A stretch of DNA of 16,565 bases. Source: Bacteroidales bacterium UBA6207 (GTDB lineage Bacteria; Bacteroidota; Bacteroidia; Bacteroidales; F082). Position numbers and translations under genes: made by a program. Shown piece after piece: positions 1 to 7,595 of the stretch. Under the pieces are notes generated by a model that searched no databases, was not told the DNA's origin, and was given only the letters and a program-made list of their open reading frames with translations. The stretch lies in contig DISP01000149.1 of the NCBI GenBank assembly GCA_002421995.1, positions 1 to 16,565 of the forward strand, read 5' to 3'. Position 1 is the stretch's first letter, and each line of letters opens with the position of its first letter.

Positions 1-30
1 CGATTTTTATCGGACAACAATGATTCAAAA

Positions 31-63
31 CAAAAAACGCCGGTCAAAGCCGGCGTTTTTGTT
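31..63. terminator. Bidirectional intrinsic terminator
   Basis: CGCCGG at 38-43 pairs with CCGGCG at 50-55 around a six-base loop. A-run 32-37 and the T-run from 56 extend the stem, so each strand ends in a U-rich tail. On the minus strand it lies 12 bases past the stop of the last lipoprotein gene and would end the five-gene metal operon. It could also serve a plus-strand gene ending at the left edge: one frame has a TGA at 21-23 after only six visible codons, too short to identify. Confidence 0.88.
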
Positions 64-75
64 TCTTTCTATTGC

Positions 76-576
76 TTATTCTTTGTGCATTATCTTTATG
101 CTGATGCCTTTTTGCACCGACCATCCTACCCTGTCGGTCAACCTGATTGTTAGATGATAATCTCCTTCATCAAAATTTCCGGCACTGTTTGAGACCGGAA
201 TATATATTTGTTTATCAAGCTCATAACTAACAAGACCGGCCGGAATTTCTCCATATTCGATATGAAGAAAGGGGTTAACGGGTGTTTTCACCGGAAGCAA
301 ATCACACGATTCAACCTCAGTGCTGTGCGAATGATGATCGAAATTGTTGTGAATATCCACCGACCACGAACCCAGTTCCATATTGTCTGTCAATAAATAA
401 TGCAGATTGATTGTATCGCCAAAATAAAGCAGCTCGCAATTGAGCGGATGAGCGCCCTCTGCCGTCAAATCTACTTCCGGTTTTTGCTCATCAATATCAG
501 TTTTACTGCATGACAGCGTCCCTGTTACAAAAAGAAAAAACAACAACACGTTGGTGATGAAAGTTTTATAGGTCAT
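76..576 (-). CDS. DUF4625-like His-rich lipoprotein (166 aa)
   Basis: Predicted exported lipoprotein. A hydrophobic segment (residues 6-20) leads to a lipobox ending TLSC, with the acylated cysteine at 23. The mature part is one Ig-like beta domain resembling DUF4625 of Bacteroidota. It is rich in histidine: H76, H81, H82, H84, H105 and H141, the last in a GDYH motif near a C-terminal DRVGW turn. DUF4625 has no established function. The His clusters and the operon with a Fur-family regulator and a TonB receptor suggest metal binding at the cell surface or in the periplasm; this is inference. I chose ATG at 576. A TTG at 597 is in frame but would overlap the upstream gene and put a polar extension before the signal peptide. 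It lies 10 bases after the preceding lipoprotein gene and is the last gene before the terminator. Confidence 0.82.
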   Translation of the reverse strand: MTYKTFITNVLLFFLFVTGTLSCSKTDIDEQKPEVDLTAEGAHPLNCELLYFGDTINLHYLLTDNMELGSWSVDIHNNFDHHSHSTEVESCDLLPVKTPVNPFLHIEYGEIPAGLVSYELDKQIYIPVSNSAGNFDEGDYHLTIRLTDRVGWSVQKGISIKIMHKE

Positions 577-586
577 TTTCTGAAAG

Positions 587-1429
587 CTAGAGTTCAATAT
601 TCAACAAATATTTTTGCGAAAAAGCCCAGTTTGATCCGATGGCATCTTTGGCTTTTACCAAAATGTAGTATTCACCGCTTGTCCAGGCAAAATCTCCCGC
701 GATGGTCTTTGGCGGATTGTTGTTGTCCTGACCGGCTCCAACCACGATACTGCAACTGAATTGATGTGCTGCCTGACCTTCAAAATCATGCGAATGAGGC
801 ATGGTGATGGTGTTTGCTGCGCTCACATCGGCATCAGCAAGGTTTTGATTCACCCGAACAAGACCCACATACAAGCCTCCAAGCGAGATATTGTCGGTAA
901 CATTTCCACTTAGAACAATCGTTTGACCGCTTGTAAATGACTGGCCGGATGCTGGTGATGAACTGACTGTCAAAACAGGTGCTTTGGTGTCGTCTGGTAA
1001 CTTCAGTTCTATTTCGTCTTCAAAGGTGGTTTGGTATCCATCCATGTCTGTTACAATAAAATGGACATGATAATGCCCTAACTCAGCATCAAGCGGAACA
1101 TCAAGATGTTCATGAAAAGTGGTATTCCTAAGCGCGGAAAATTTGGTGTAGGTTGAATCTACTTCCCAATGCTCCTCATAAACTGTAAAACTACTTTTGT
1201 CATCATGTTCACCTTCGGGATGTATTTCAATGGTAATTGTGCTAATTTTCGCTTCGGCTTCCACCTCTGCTTCGATATGAAAATCGCCACCTGCATAAGC
1301 GATCTTCGAATTATCCAGTCCAAGCTCTATGCTTTGAATCACCGGTCTGGCAGTTTCTTTTTTACATGACTGAAAAAGAAACAAAAACATCAGTGTAATA
1401 AGTATATAAAAAAGATTTTTTGTATTCAT
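587..1429 (-). CDS. Two-domain DUF4625-like His-rich lipoprotein (280 aa)
   Basis: Predicted lipoprotein: residues 1-20 form a hydrophobic signal with a lipobox ending FQSC (Cys22). Two Ig-like beta domains follow, about 28-145 and 148-280. Both resemble DUF4625, and they resemble each other and the downstream 166-residue protein. Domain 1 carries HPEGEH (70-75), HEH (106-108) and HYHVH (119-123). Domain 2 carries HSH (212-214) and H222. The repeated plan is a Pro-x-Val/Ile opening strand, an early Gly turn, a His cluster, and a late G-x-Y-H/Y strand followed by an Asp-x-x-Gly turn. The His pattern is compatible with binding Zn or another transition metal, but no biochemistry is visible here. 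ATG at 1429 is preferred over an in-frame TTG at 1450 that overlaps the receptor gene. The start is 4 bases after the receptor stop, so co-transcription is very likely. Confidence 0.85.
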   Translation of the reverse strand: MNTKNLFYILITLMFLFLFQSCKKETARPVIQSIELGLDNSKIAYAGGDFHIEAEVEAEAKISTITIEIHPEGEHDDKSSFTVYEEHWEVDSTYTKFSALRNTTFHEHLDVPLDAELGHYHVHFIVTDMDGYQTTFEDEIELKLPDDTKAPVLTVSSSPASGQSFTSGQTIVLSGNVTDNISLGGLYVGLVRVNQNLADADVSAANTITMPHSHDFEGQAAHQFSCSIVVGAGQDNNNPPKTIAGDFAWTSGEYYILVKAKDAIGSNWAFSQKYLLNIEL

Positions 1430-1433
1430 TTTT

Positions 1434-3851
1434 TTAGATTTTATGATCAAGATTTTTATAAAATGGTAATTTCAAGGTGACAATGAAACTCCTTCCGGGC
1501 TCAGGCACATTGATCAACCTGTAATAACTTGTGTGATTGAAATATTTGGTATTCAACAGGTTTTGCACCTGAAAAGCAAGTTCAAGATTATGACCGGCCA
1601 AGCTGAGATTAGCACCGGCAGCAACATTAAACACTTGGTAGGCCGGTGTTGGATCTTCGGGTGGAACGACCGTGTTTTGTCTTGCAACCCACCTGAAATC
1701 AATAGAAATATATGGTTGCTTCAGCCGCTCAAAATCACGGGCTTGATATTCTGCATTCAACAACACTGAAGCTGGCGGAGAAAATGGGAGCCCAAATCCC
1801 TTCTTTTCACCACTCATTTGCCGCGAGAATACATAGTCGCCGATCAAACCCAGCCGAAGGCCTTTAAGTAGTGTTATATGTGCATGAAGCTCTGAACCTG
1901 TCCTGAAAACTTCACTTTGAGTATATCTATATATCTGATTTCCTGCACCATGACTATAATCGCGTTCATAGCCAGGATTCAAATAAATATAATTGGCTAA
2001 ATAACTGACAAAAGGAGTCAATCCCAGGGCAAAGGTTTTATGATGCCATTCAAAACCCACATCCAACTGGTAAGCCGTTTCCGGTTTCAACGAGGGATCG
2101 CCAATTTCATAACTGAAATGGTGGAAGTTGACTCCGTTGGCAGCCAGTTCCATGGCACCGGGCATTCTGAAACTCTTGCCCAGATTTACCTTCCATTCAT
2201 AGGATTGAAGGACTTTTGAATAGCCAACCGACCAGATGATGGCCGAAAACATCTTGTCAAGCGCTTCTGCCCGAATGACATAATCCCACTCTTGGTTGGA
2301 CTGATCCACCGGACTTCTGAACCAATCGGCGTAGCGATCCGTTGTGATGTTTCCTCCATCGAGCCGTAAACCCGCTTGTAACATGCCATTGGATGCAAGT
2401 TTCTGCTTCCATAATCCATAAAGCCCGGCATTCAATTGCCTGAAAGCGGGAATAATGAAGCTTGTTCCATCAATACGATTATCCTGGTAACCGGCATTCA
2501 CGCCAAACACAACTTCCTTTTTTTCTGTCACTTGCAGATTAATGCGCAGGTTAGCTGAGGCAACATACTTATCAAATGCCCTTTCAAGAACTTCGGCAAA
2601 CGGCAAACTATCAGGAAAAACAGCAGGCATAAACCCATGTGCCACATAATTGCTCATTTCTTCACGCTGGTTGTGCTGAAAACCCAGATCGGCAGAAATC
2701 CTGAACCGCTCCTTAAACAGCTCTGTGCTGTTTATTAAACTCAGGTGCTGAACCTTTTGATATGGATAATGAATATCGCGCGATGATTGATCATACAATT
2801 CTGTATCAACTCTATTAGGCTCCAAACCACGTGCATTGGCAAAAAAACCTTGTTTCTGTTTCAGTATCCCGAAATAGGTTTTGTTGGTAAAGTGTTTGCC
2901 AATATAGCCAAAGGTAAGGTGGCCGTTCCACTCTTGTCCGGCAGTATTTCTCAAGCGGCGATCATGCAAAGCAGGTTTAAAACCATAAATATCAATGCTA
3001 TCCGTTGGCACACGATAATCACCGTTGTCGGTCCGGCTTGCTCTCGCAGAAAAATAATAATTTGTTTTGCGAAGCGATGCGATAACCGAACTTCCAAACA
3101 GATCGTTGTTGCTGTTGTAGGTTGCAAGGGCCTTGCCGCTTACGGAGCAGGATTCAGGTATTTTTTCCTGTTTCAGGTCAATCACACCACCAATGGCGTC
3201 AGAACCAAACTGGAGTGAGGCAGGACCTTTCAATACCTCCACCTCTGCCACTGCAAACTGATCAACTTCGAGGCCATGATCTGCTCCCCACTGTTGGCTT
3301 TCATGCCTCAACCCATTTAAAACGACAACTACCCTGTTAAAACCAAGCCCGCGAATTACCGGCTTTGACTGACCAGCACCTATGCCAATGGCATCAACGC
3401 CGGGGAGTCTGTCGAGGGTTTTCATCAGGTTTCCGGAAAGGTGCTTTCTGATGAAACTTTCATCCACATGCTCAATAGTTAACGCATTTTCAGCGCGTTG
3501 ACGTGCAGCCAATGAATCCACCACAACCACTTCACTCAAAGTGAGTAAATCAGGCACGAGTGCAATGTGAAGTCCGTTCGCCAATGGTATTTTTACTTCT
3601 ACATAACGTTTTTTGTATCCGATAAAATTGACTTCAAGCGTATAAATGCCTGCTTCAAGTTTGTCAATAACAAAACGTCCCTGCGAGTCGGTGGTTGTGC
3701 CAACATTTTTGATCGCAATAAAAACCGTTGTGCCGGGCAAAGCTACGCCCCTTTCATCTGTAATATGTCCGTAAACACGATTTACAGATTGCGCGTATAT
3801 TACATTGTGACAGAGCATTAAAAGCCCTGCCAACATAAAGAAATACCTCAT
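1434..3851 (-). CDS. TonB-dependent outer-membrane receptor, ZnuD-like (probable metal uptake)
   Basis: An 805-residue outer-membrane active transporter energised by TonB. Signal peptide at 1-20 (cleavage near YAQS). A CarboxypepD-regulatory-like domain (about 24-108) is typical of Bacteroidota receptors. The plug (about 112-230) includes VIRGLGFNRVVVVLNGLR and VEVLKGPASLQFGSDAIGG. The rest is a 22-strand-type barrel ending in the usual aromatic C-terminal strand region. The plug segment at 181-197 holds two histidines (RHES and ADHGLEVD). This is similar in position to metal-receptor plugs such as ZnuD, so a metal or metal-chelate substrate is favoured over a glycan; there is no SusD partner. 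The frame can be extended to TTG at 3887, but only ATG at 3851 puts the signal peptide at the N-terminus. It follows the small His/Cys gene by 32 bases and precedes the DUF4625-like lipoproteins. Family assignment is secure; substrate is inferred. Confidence 0.93.
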   Translation of the reverse strand: MRYFFMLAGLLMLCHNVIYAQSVNRVYGHITDERGVALPGTTVFIAIKNVGTTTDSQGRFVIDKLEAGIYTLEVNFIGYKKRYVEVKIPLANGLHIALVPDLLTLSEVVVVDSLAARQRAENALTIEHVDESFIRKHLSGNLMKTLDRLPGVDAIGIGAGQSKPVIRGLGFNRVVVVLNGLRHESQQWGADHGLEVDQFAVAEVEVLKGPASLQFGSDAIGGVIDLKQEKIPESCSVSGKALATYNSNNDLFGSSVIASLRKTNYYFSARASRTDNGDYRVPTDSIDIYGFKPALHDRRLRNTAGQEWNGHLTFGYIGKHFTNKTYFGILKQKQGFFANARGLEPNRVDTELYDQSSRDIHYPYQKVQHLSLINSTELFKERFRISADLGFQHNQREEMSNYVAHGFMPAVFPDSLPFAEVLERAFDKYVASANLRINLQVTEKKEVVFGVNAGYQDNRIDGTSFIIPAFRQLNAGLYGLWKQKLASNGMLQAGLRLDGGNITTDRYADWFRSPVDQSNQEWDYVIRAEALDKMFSAIIWSVGYSKVLQSYEWKVNLGKSFRMPGAMELAANGVNFHHFSYEIGDPSLKPETAYQLDVGFEWHHKTFALGLTPFVSYLANYIYLNPGYERDYSHGAGNQIYRYTQSEVFRTGSELHAHITLLKGLRLGLIGDYVFSRQMSGEKKGFGLPFSPPASVLLNAEYQARDFERLKQPYISIDFRWVARQNTVVPPEDPTPAYQVFNVAAGANLSLAGHNLELAFQVQNLLNTKYFNHTSYYRLINVPEPGRSFIVTLKLPFYKNLDHKI

Positions 3852-3883
3852 TGTGAAAAAATTGTGTTTTGAAAATGAAAATA

Positions 3884-4243
3884 TCAATTCAAAACACCAG
3901 GGGGCGCCCGCGACGAAAACAAAACCGGTTCTGAAGTATGCAAGGCTGAGCTGACAGCAAATAACAAGGTTTCGAAGATCAGCTCATTTTTTTTAACAAT
4001 CACATTTGTTGCCGGCAATTCATTCACAGCACCCTTAAACGCGAGAATTTGACAAACTTTTGCAGGAGCCGATAGCTCGTCCCACCTCAGATGCCTGGCT
4101 TGTTCTGGGCCTTGCCCGGCATGGCAGCCTGTGTGGCAATGTGCGGTGATGTGGTGCGAAAGGGTATGTGAGAATTGATAAACTGTTGGAAATCCAAACA
4201 ATGTCAGCAACACAAGTGCAAGATATCTATGAAGTCTGTTCAT
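3884..4243 (-). CDS. Small exported His/Cys-rich protein of the metal operon (119 aa)
   Basis: I do not recognise a named family. An N-terminal hydrophobic segment (about 7-24) looks like a signal peptide or membrane anchor. It is followed at once by a His/Cys cluster: H26, H30, H31, H35, C36, H37, C40, H41 (core HCHTGCH). A second hydrophobic stretch lies near 88-101, and the C-terminus carries SSRAPP. A similar Arg-x-Pro-Pro end occurs in DUF2946-like small membrane proteins, often near metal receptors; that likeness is from memory and weak. Placed between a Fur-family regulator and a TonB receptor, it could pass metal across the periplasm or sense it; this is inference. Two ATG starts are possible. 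4243 begins the hydrophobic segment directly and avoids overlap. 4270 would add nine residues and overlap the regulator gene by 16 bases. Confidence 0.7.
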   Translation of the reverse strand: MNRLHRYLALVLLTLFGFPTVYQFSHTLSHHITAHCHTGCHAGQGPEQARHLRWDELSAPAKVCQILAFKGAVNELPATNVIVKKNELIFETLLFAVSSALHTSEPVLFSSRAPPGVLN

Positions 4244-4254
4244 ATTATTTCTAC

Positions 4255-4662
4255 TCACGACTGGTGACATTCTTTACATATTCCTTTAATAATCAACTCA
4301 GAAGCAGTAGCAGCAAATCCCTCTGGCAGCGCTGGTTTTGCAACGGGGACGCTTTCTAAACACAAAACTTGCTTGCAATGCTCACAATAAAAATGTGCGT
4401 GTACCGGGTTTGAAAACACCTCAGGATCAATGGCGTAGCGCACAATGGTTGGGTCAACCACGATTTTGTGCAGAATCTTGTTTTCCTCAAGCGTTTTGAA
4501 CGATCTGTAAAAAGTAGTGCGGTCGTAATTGCCTTTGAGTTGCTCCCTTATTTCCTGTTCCGACATGGCATGCCGGCCCACCAACATCACTTCGATGATG
4601 CCTTTTCTGCAACTCGTTCTTTTGAGCTTGTTCTGACGTAAAACTTCGGCCGGACTAATCAA
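4255..4662 (-). CDS. Fur-family metal-responsive repressor, probable Zur
   Basis: A 135-residue protein of usual Fur/Zur length. The winged helix spans about 15-82, with the recognition region RTTFYRSFKTLEENKILHK. The C-terminal metal/dimer domain has HAHFYCEHC (88-96) and a late C129-x2-C132. C93-x2-C96 with C129-x2-C132 makes the structural zinc site of the family; H88 and H90 are likely regulatory ligands. It heads an operon with a TonB receptor and His-rich exported proteins and is preceded by a palindromic site, so autoregulation is likely. Zur (zinc) is favoured over Fur or PerR by context only. The start is unusual: there is no ATG before residue 26, and the frame is closed upstream by TGA at 4675-4677. 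TTG at 4662 is the only usual start that keeps the first helix. Confidence 0.86.
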   Translation of the reverse strand: MISPAEVLRQNKLKRTSCRKGIIEVMLVGRHAMSEQEIREQLKGNYDRTTFYRSFKTLEENKILHKIVVDPTIVRYAIDPEVFSNPVHAHFYCEHCKQVLCLESVPVAKPALPEGFAATASELIIKGICKECHQS

Positions 4663-4694
4663 TGCAACAATGGTTCAAATGCAACAATGTTGCA
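4661..4694. promoter_or_regulatory. Candidate Zur operator: 15-bp palindrome plus degenerate tandem copy
   Basis: TGCAACAATGTTGCA at 4680-4694 is a perfect inverted repeat with 7-bp arms around one central base. The same 12 bases AATGCAACAATG occur at 4661-4672 and 4678-4689, so a second site with a broken right arm (GTTCA in place of TTGCA) sits 17 bp closer to the gene, reaching the start codon. Odd-length dyads of this kind are typical of Fur-superfamily operators. It lies just before the Fur-family gene and overlaps the -7-like box at 4693-4700, where binding would block transcription. The link to the regulator is inferred. Confidence 0.7.
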
Positions 4695-4700
4695 AAATTA
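4693..4700 (-). promoter_or_regulatory. Possible -7 box for the Zur-like operon
   Basis: Read on the minus strand, this is TAATTTTG, an exact fit to the Bacteroidota -7 consensus TAnnTTTG. It abuts and overlaps the palindrome by two bases, which would put the start of transcription inside the operator, about 20-25 bases before the TTG start codon. I see no clear -33 TTG/TTTG at the expected 19-21 bp, so the promoter may be weak, use another element, or be misassigned. Confidence 0.45.
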
Positions 4701-4721
4701 ACGCAAAACAATACATGAATC

Positions 4722-6524
4722 TTATAATTCTGTATTTTCTTCTGTATTTTTTTGAAGTCTTGTGCTAAGCTTATGGTAAACTCCCTCAGAATCAGCCATC
4801 AATTCGTCATGGGTACCCATCTCAGCAATTACGCCATTTTCGAGAACAACAATCAGGTCGGCATCTATAACAGTAGTCAGGCGATGGGCGATGATGATCG
4901 AAGTTCTGTTTTGCATGAGCGCGTTCAGTGCCTGTTGCACCTGGGCTTCGGAATTATTGTCGAGAGCCGATGTTGCTTCGTCAAGTACGAGAATTGCCGG
5001 ATCGCGCAGGATGGCACGTGCGATGGCAACACGCTGCCTTTGCCCACCCGACAACTGAATGCCACGTTCTCCAACGGTTGTTTGAAAACCCTCTGGGAAA
5101 GCTTCAATAAACGAAAGTGCGTTGGCTGCCCTGGCTGCTTCCTTTATTTCTTCCATTGTTGCACCGGGTTTTCCATAGGCTATATTTTCGGTGATGCTGC
5201 CTCCAAAAAGCATCACTTCCTGTGGCACAAGCGCCATCTGACGACGAAGAACCTGTTGATGAATCTGCCGTGCATCTGCTCCATCAAACAGCAAACGTCC
5301 ATGCACAGGATCGTAAAATCTGAACAGCAACGAGCTCAGCGTGGTTTTTCCGGCTCCGGATGCACCAACAAGCGCCACCTTTTGCCCTGCCTTGATTTCG
5401 AAATCAATGTCTTTCAGCACTGTAACATCAGTACGACCCGGATATGAAAAGCCAATATGCTCAAAACGAATGTTGCCCTTAAGTTTTGTTTGGCTTCCTT
5501 CTGCCTCCTGATCGTTGAATTCCGGTGCTTCATCAAGCAGCTCCATGAGGCTTTCTGTGGCGCCGATCGCCTTTTGTACCTGCGAATAAAGATCGGCCAT
5601 CCCCGATATGGAAGCTCCGATGAAAACAGTATAGAGAATAAACTTAAACAAATCGCCGGCGTTGATGCCCTCGCCTTTGTTCACCAAATAAACGCCAAAC
5701 CAAATCACACCAACAATGGTTGAAAATAGGCTGAAAATGATCAACGATATAAACAGGGCCCGCGCCTTTGATCCTTTGATGGCAACATCAATCACTTCAT
5801 TTGTACTTTGAGTATATCGTTGATTTTCAAATGATTCGTTTGCATAGGCCTTCACATTTGATATACCCTGCAAGGTTTCTTCAACTATGATGTTGGTTTG
5901 TGCTACCTGTCCTTGCGTCCTTTTTGACAGCGATCGGATGTGTTTTCCAAAAAACCTTGCTCCAATTGCAACCAACGGCACAAAAGCCAGCATAAAAAGT
6001 GTAAGCTTAATCGAAATAAACGACAGCAACACTACGCCGCCAACAATCGTGATCAACTGCCTGATAAACTGCGCGATGGTAAAAGTGAAAGTTTCCTGAA
6101 GGATCGAAATATCAGCCGAAATCCGGCTATTCAGCTCACCAACACGGTGTGCCGAGAAAAAGTTCATCGGCAACCGGATCAAATGGTTATAGGTTGTTTG
6201 TCGCAAACCGGCCAGCATGTTCTGGGTGACAAGCTCAAACCAATAGATTCGTAAATAGGCAAAAACCGCATTCACGGCAAAAACTGCGAGCAAGATCAGT
6301 GCTATTTTGTTGATATGCTGCAAACTGGCCTCTGGATTGGCTTGGTTGATTAGATCGCCAAGCAACATCGGAAAAGCAAGTGTTGTCATACTTGACACAG
6401 AAAGTGCAATCAGGCCGCCGATAAAAGCGTACTTTTTAGGTAGCACAAAACGCAGTAAATTAAGCAGTTGCTTAAAACCTTTCCAGCTAAAGGATTTTTT
6501 TTCGTTGGCTTCCTTACTCTTCAT
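4722..6524 (-). CDS. ABC transporter, fused permease and ATPase (MsbA/lipid or multidrug exporter type)
   Basis: A 600-residue half-transporter that would work as a homodimer in the inner membrane to export lipid, drug or peptide. The membrane domain covers about 20-320 with six hydrophobic segments. The nucleotide-binding domain covers about 345-590 and has all key motifs: Walker A GASGAGKTT (near 388), Q-loop ALVPQEVMLFG, signature LSGGQRQR (near 489), Walker B ILVLDEATSALD and H-loop IIIAHRLTTV. ATG at 6524 is preferred; an in-frame TTG at 6542 would add six residues. It follows the SRPBCC gene by 63 bases, so it may share that transcript or have its own promoter. It ends only about 20 bases before the Zur-like control region, so read-through into the metal operon is possible since I see no hairpin terminator between them. 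The substrate cannot be told from sequence. Confidence 0.93.
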   Translation of the reverse strand: MKSKEANEKKSFSWKGFKQLLNLLRFVLPKKYAFIGGLIALSVSSMTTLAFPMLLGDLINQANPEASLQHINKIALILLAVFAVNAVFAYLRIYWFELVTQNMLAGLRQTTYNHLIRLPMNFFSAHRVGELNSRISADISILQETFTFTIAQFIRQLITIVGGVVLLSFISIKLTLFMLAFVPLVAIGARFFGKHIRSLSKRTQGQVAQTNIIVEETLQGISNVKAYANESFENQRYTQSTNEVIDVAIKGSKARALFISLIIFSLFSTIVGVIWFGVYLVNKGEGINAGDLFKFILYTVFIGASISGMADLYSQVQKAIGATESLMELLDEAPEFNDQEAEGSQTKLKGNIRFEHIGFSYPGRTDVTVLKDIDFEIKAGQKVALVGASGAGKTTLSSLLFRFYDPVHGRLLFDGADARQIHQQVLRRQMALVPQEVMLFGGSITENIAYGKPGATMEEIKEAARAANALSFIEAFPEGFQTTVGERGIQLSGGQRQRVAIARAILRDPAILVLDEATSALDNNSEAQVQQALNALMQNRTSIIIAHRLTTVIDADLIVVLENGVIAEMGTHDELMADSEGVYHKLSTRLQKNTEENTEL

Positions 6525-6587
6525 CAAGATTTGATTTAACAAGAAACGTGCAATATGCGATGTTGTTCAGTGCGGGTTGCTTTTATT

Positions 6588-7583
6588 TTATTCAATGGGA
6601 TAATACACCTCTGTCACAATGACGGAAGAATCTTTCACTGCTGTTTCCTGTTTCAGATAAACTTCATACACGCCGGCGCCTCTCAACTTCATTCCAAAGT
6701 CCTGCATATAATTATCCATCTCAACATGCACGTTTACAAGACCTTCAGCCGGACCACTATGAACAGCCTTCAACATTTTTCCAGCTTCCCAGCGATATAA
6801 ATGCATCAATCCATGTTCGCGCACTTCTTCTGCCACCGGATAAGCCACTCTGAACTTGATTGGTTTGTCCGCATCCCAGTTGTAAAACACAGCAAAAGCA
6901 GTACCTGCAGCCTCTGTTCTTCCATAAGCCATCAATTTCTCAAGCATTGAAAAATCATCGGCCAATTTGTGTTCTACATCAGGCATCATGGCCGAATCGA
7001 GTATTGCAACAGCATTAACAGCTTCTTTTGTAATTTCTTCAATTCTTATTGCAGGTGAAGCTCCTTCGGCCAGTTCTTTTATCTTTTGCAAACCTCGCTC
7101 CTGAAGCGGTTTCATTGTTCCTTCGATGAAATAGCCGAAATAACGGTGAAAAGGATAGCTGAGGTCCGTCATCGCCAACTTCCAGCCAACGATCACACCA
7201 TCGGTGGTATCCTTGAAAGTCCATTCATCGAAAGCCTGACCCGATCCACCCATATCGAGTTTTATTCGAATTGATTCATAAGGATTGCAGGCAACAATTT
7301 CCTGAGAACCGCTGCGGCCGTTCTTGCCTTTCCACACATGTTTACTTTTAAGTCCTCGCTCCGGACCCGTGAAAACGGAATTCAGATCGTTGTCGCCTTC
7401 CATGAACGGACTCCAGTCTTTCCAGTAATGGAGGTCGCTCACCAACCGAAACACGGTTTGAGGAGCCGCCTTGATATATATTTTCTGCTGCGTTTCGGCA
7501 TGGTCTTTTATGAAATAGGCCAGAAATAGCAAAAACGCAACCAAAACCAAAAAAACTCCACCTACAAATTTTAATAAACGCAT
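6588..7583 (-). CDS. Membrane-anchored SRPBCC domain protein with C-terminal GyrI-like domain
   Basis: 331 residues. One N-terminal membrane helix (about 5-26) is followed by an SRPBCC/polyketide-cyclase-like domain (about 32-175). That domain is recognised by AAPQTVFRLVSDLHYWKDWSPF and the later DEWTFKDT and GWKLAM strands, and the family fold forms a ligand pocket. A GyrI/AraC effector-binding-like domain follows (about 178-331), with a late MDNYMQDFGMKL-type helix and strands ending near VYYPIE. Both folds bind small hydrophobic or amphipathic ligands, so this may be a membrane-tethered binding or sensing protein; the ligand is unknown. It starts 12 bases after the aminotransferase stop and is probably co-transcribed with it. 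The ATG at 7583 begins directly with the membrane helix. Confidence 0.85.
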   Translation of the reverse strand: MRLLKFVGGVFLVLVAFLLFLAYFIKDHAETQQKIYIKAAPQTVFRLVSDLHYWKDWSPFMEGDNDLNSVFTGPERGLKSKHVWKGKNGRSGSQEIVACNPYESIRIKLDMGGSGQAFDEWTFKDTTDGVIVGWKLAMTDLSYPFHRYFGYFIEGTMKPLQERGLQKIKELAEGASPAIRIEEITKEAVNAVAILDSAMMPDVEHKLADDFSMLEKLMAYGRTEAAGTAFAVFYNWDADKPIKFRVAYPVAEEVREHGLMHLYRWEAGKMLKAVHSGPAEGLVNVHVEMDNYMQDFGMKLRGAGVYEVYLKQETAVKDSSVIVTEVYYPIE

Positions 7584-7595
7584 CTTTCTATTTGT

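Noticed and set aside
1..23. Possible end of a plus-strand gene with TGA at 21-23.
   Set aside because: Only six codons are visible, too few to support a gene; noted only because the nearby terminator is bidirectional.
2787..3218. 143-codon plus-strand open frame opposite the TonB receptor, and similar long shadow frames elsewhere.
   Set aside because: They lie opposite well-supported genes, have no signal or family features, and their composition reflects the codon use of the real gene.
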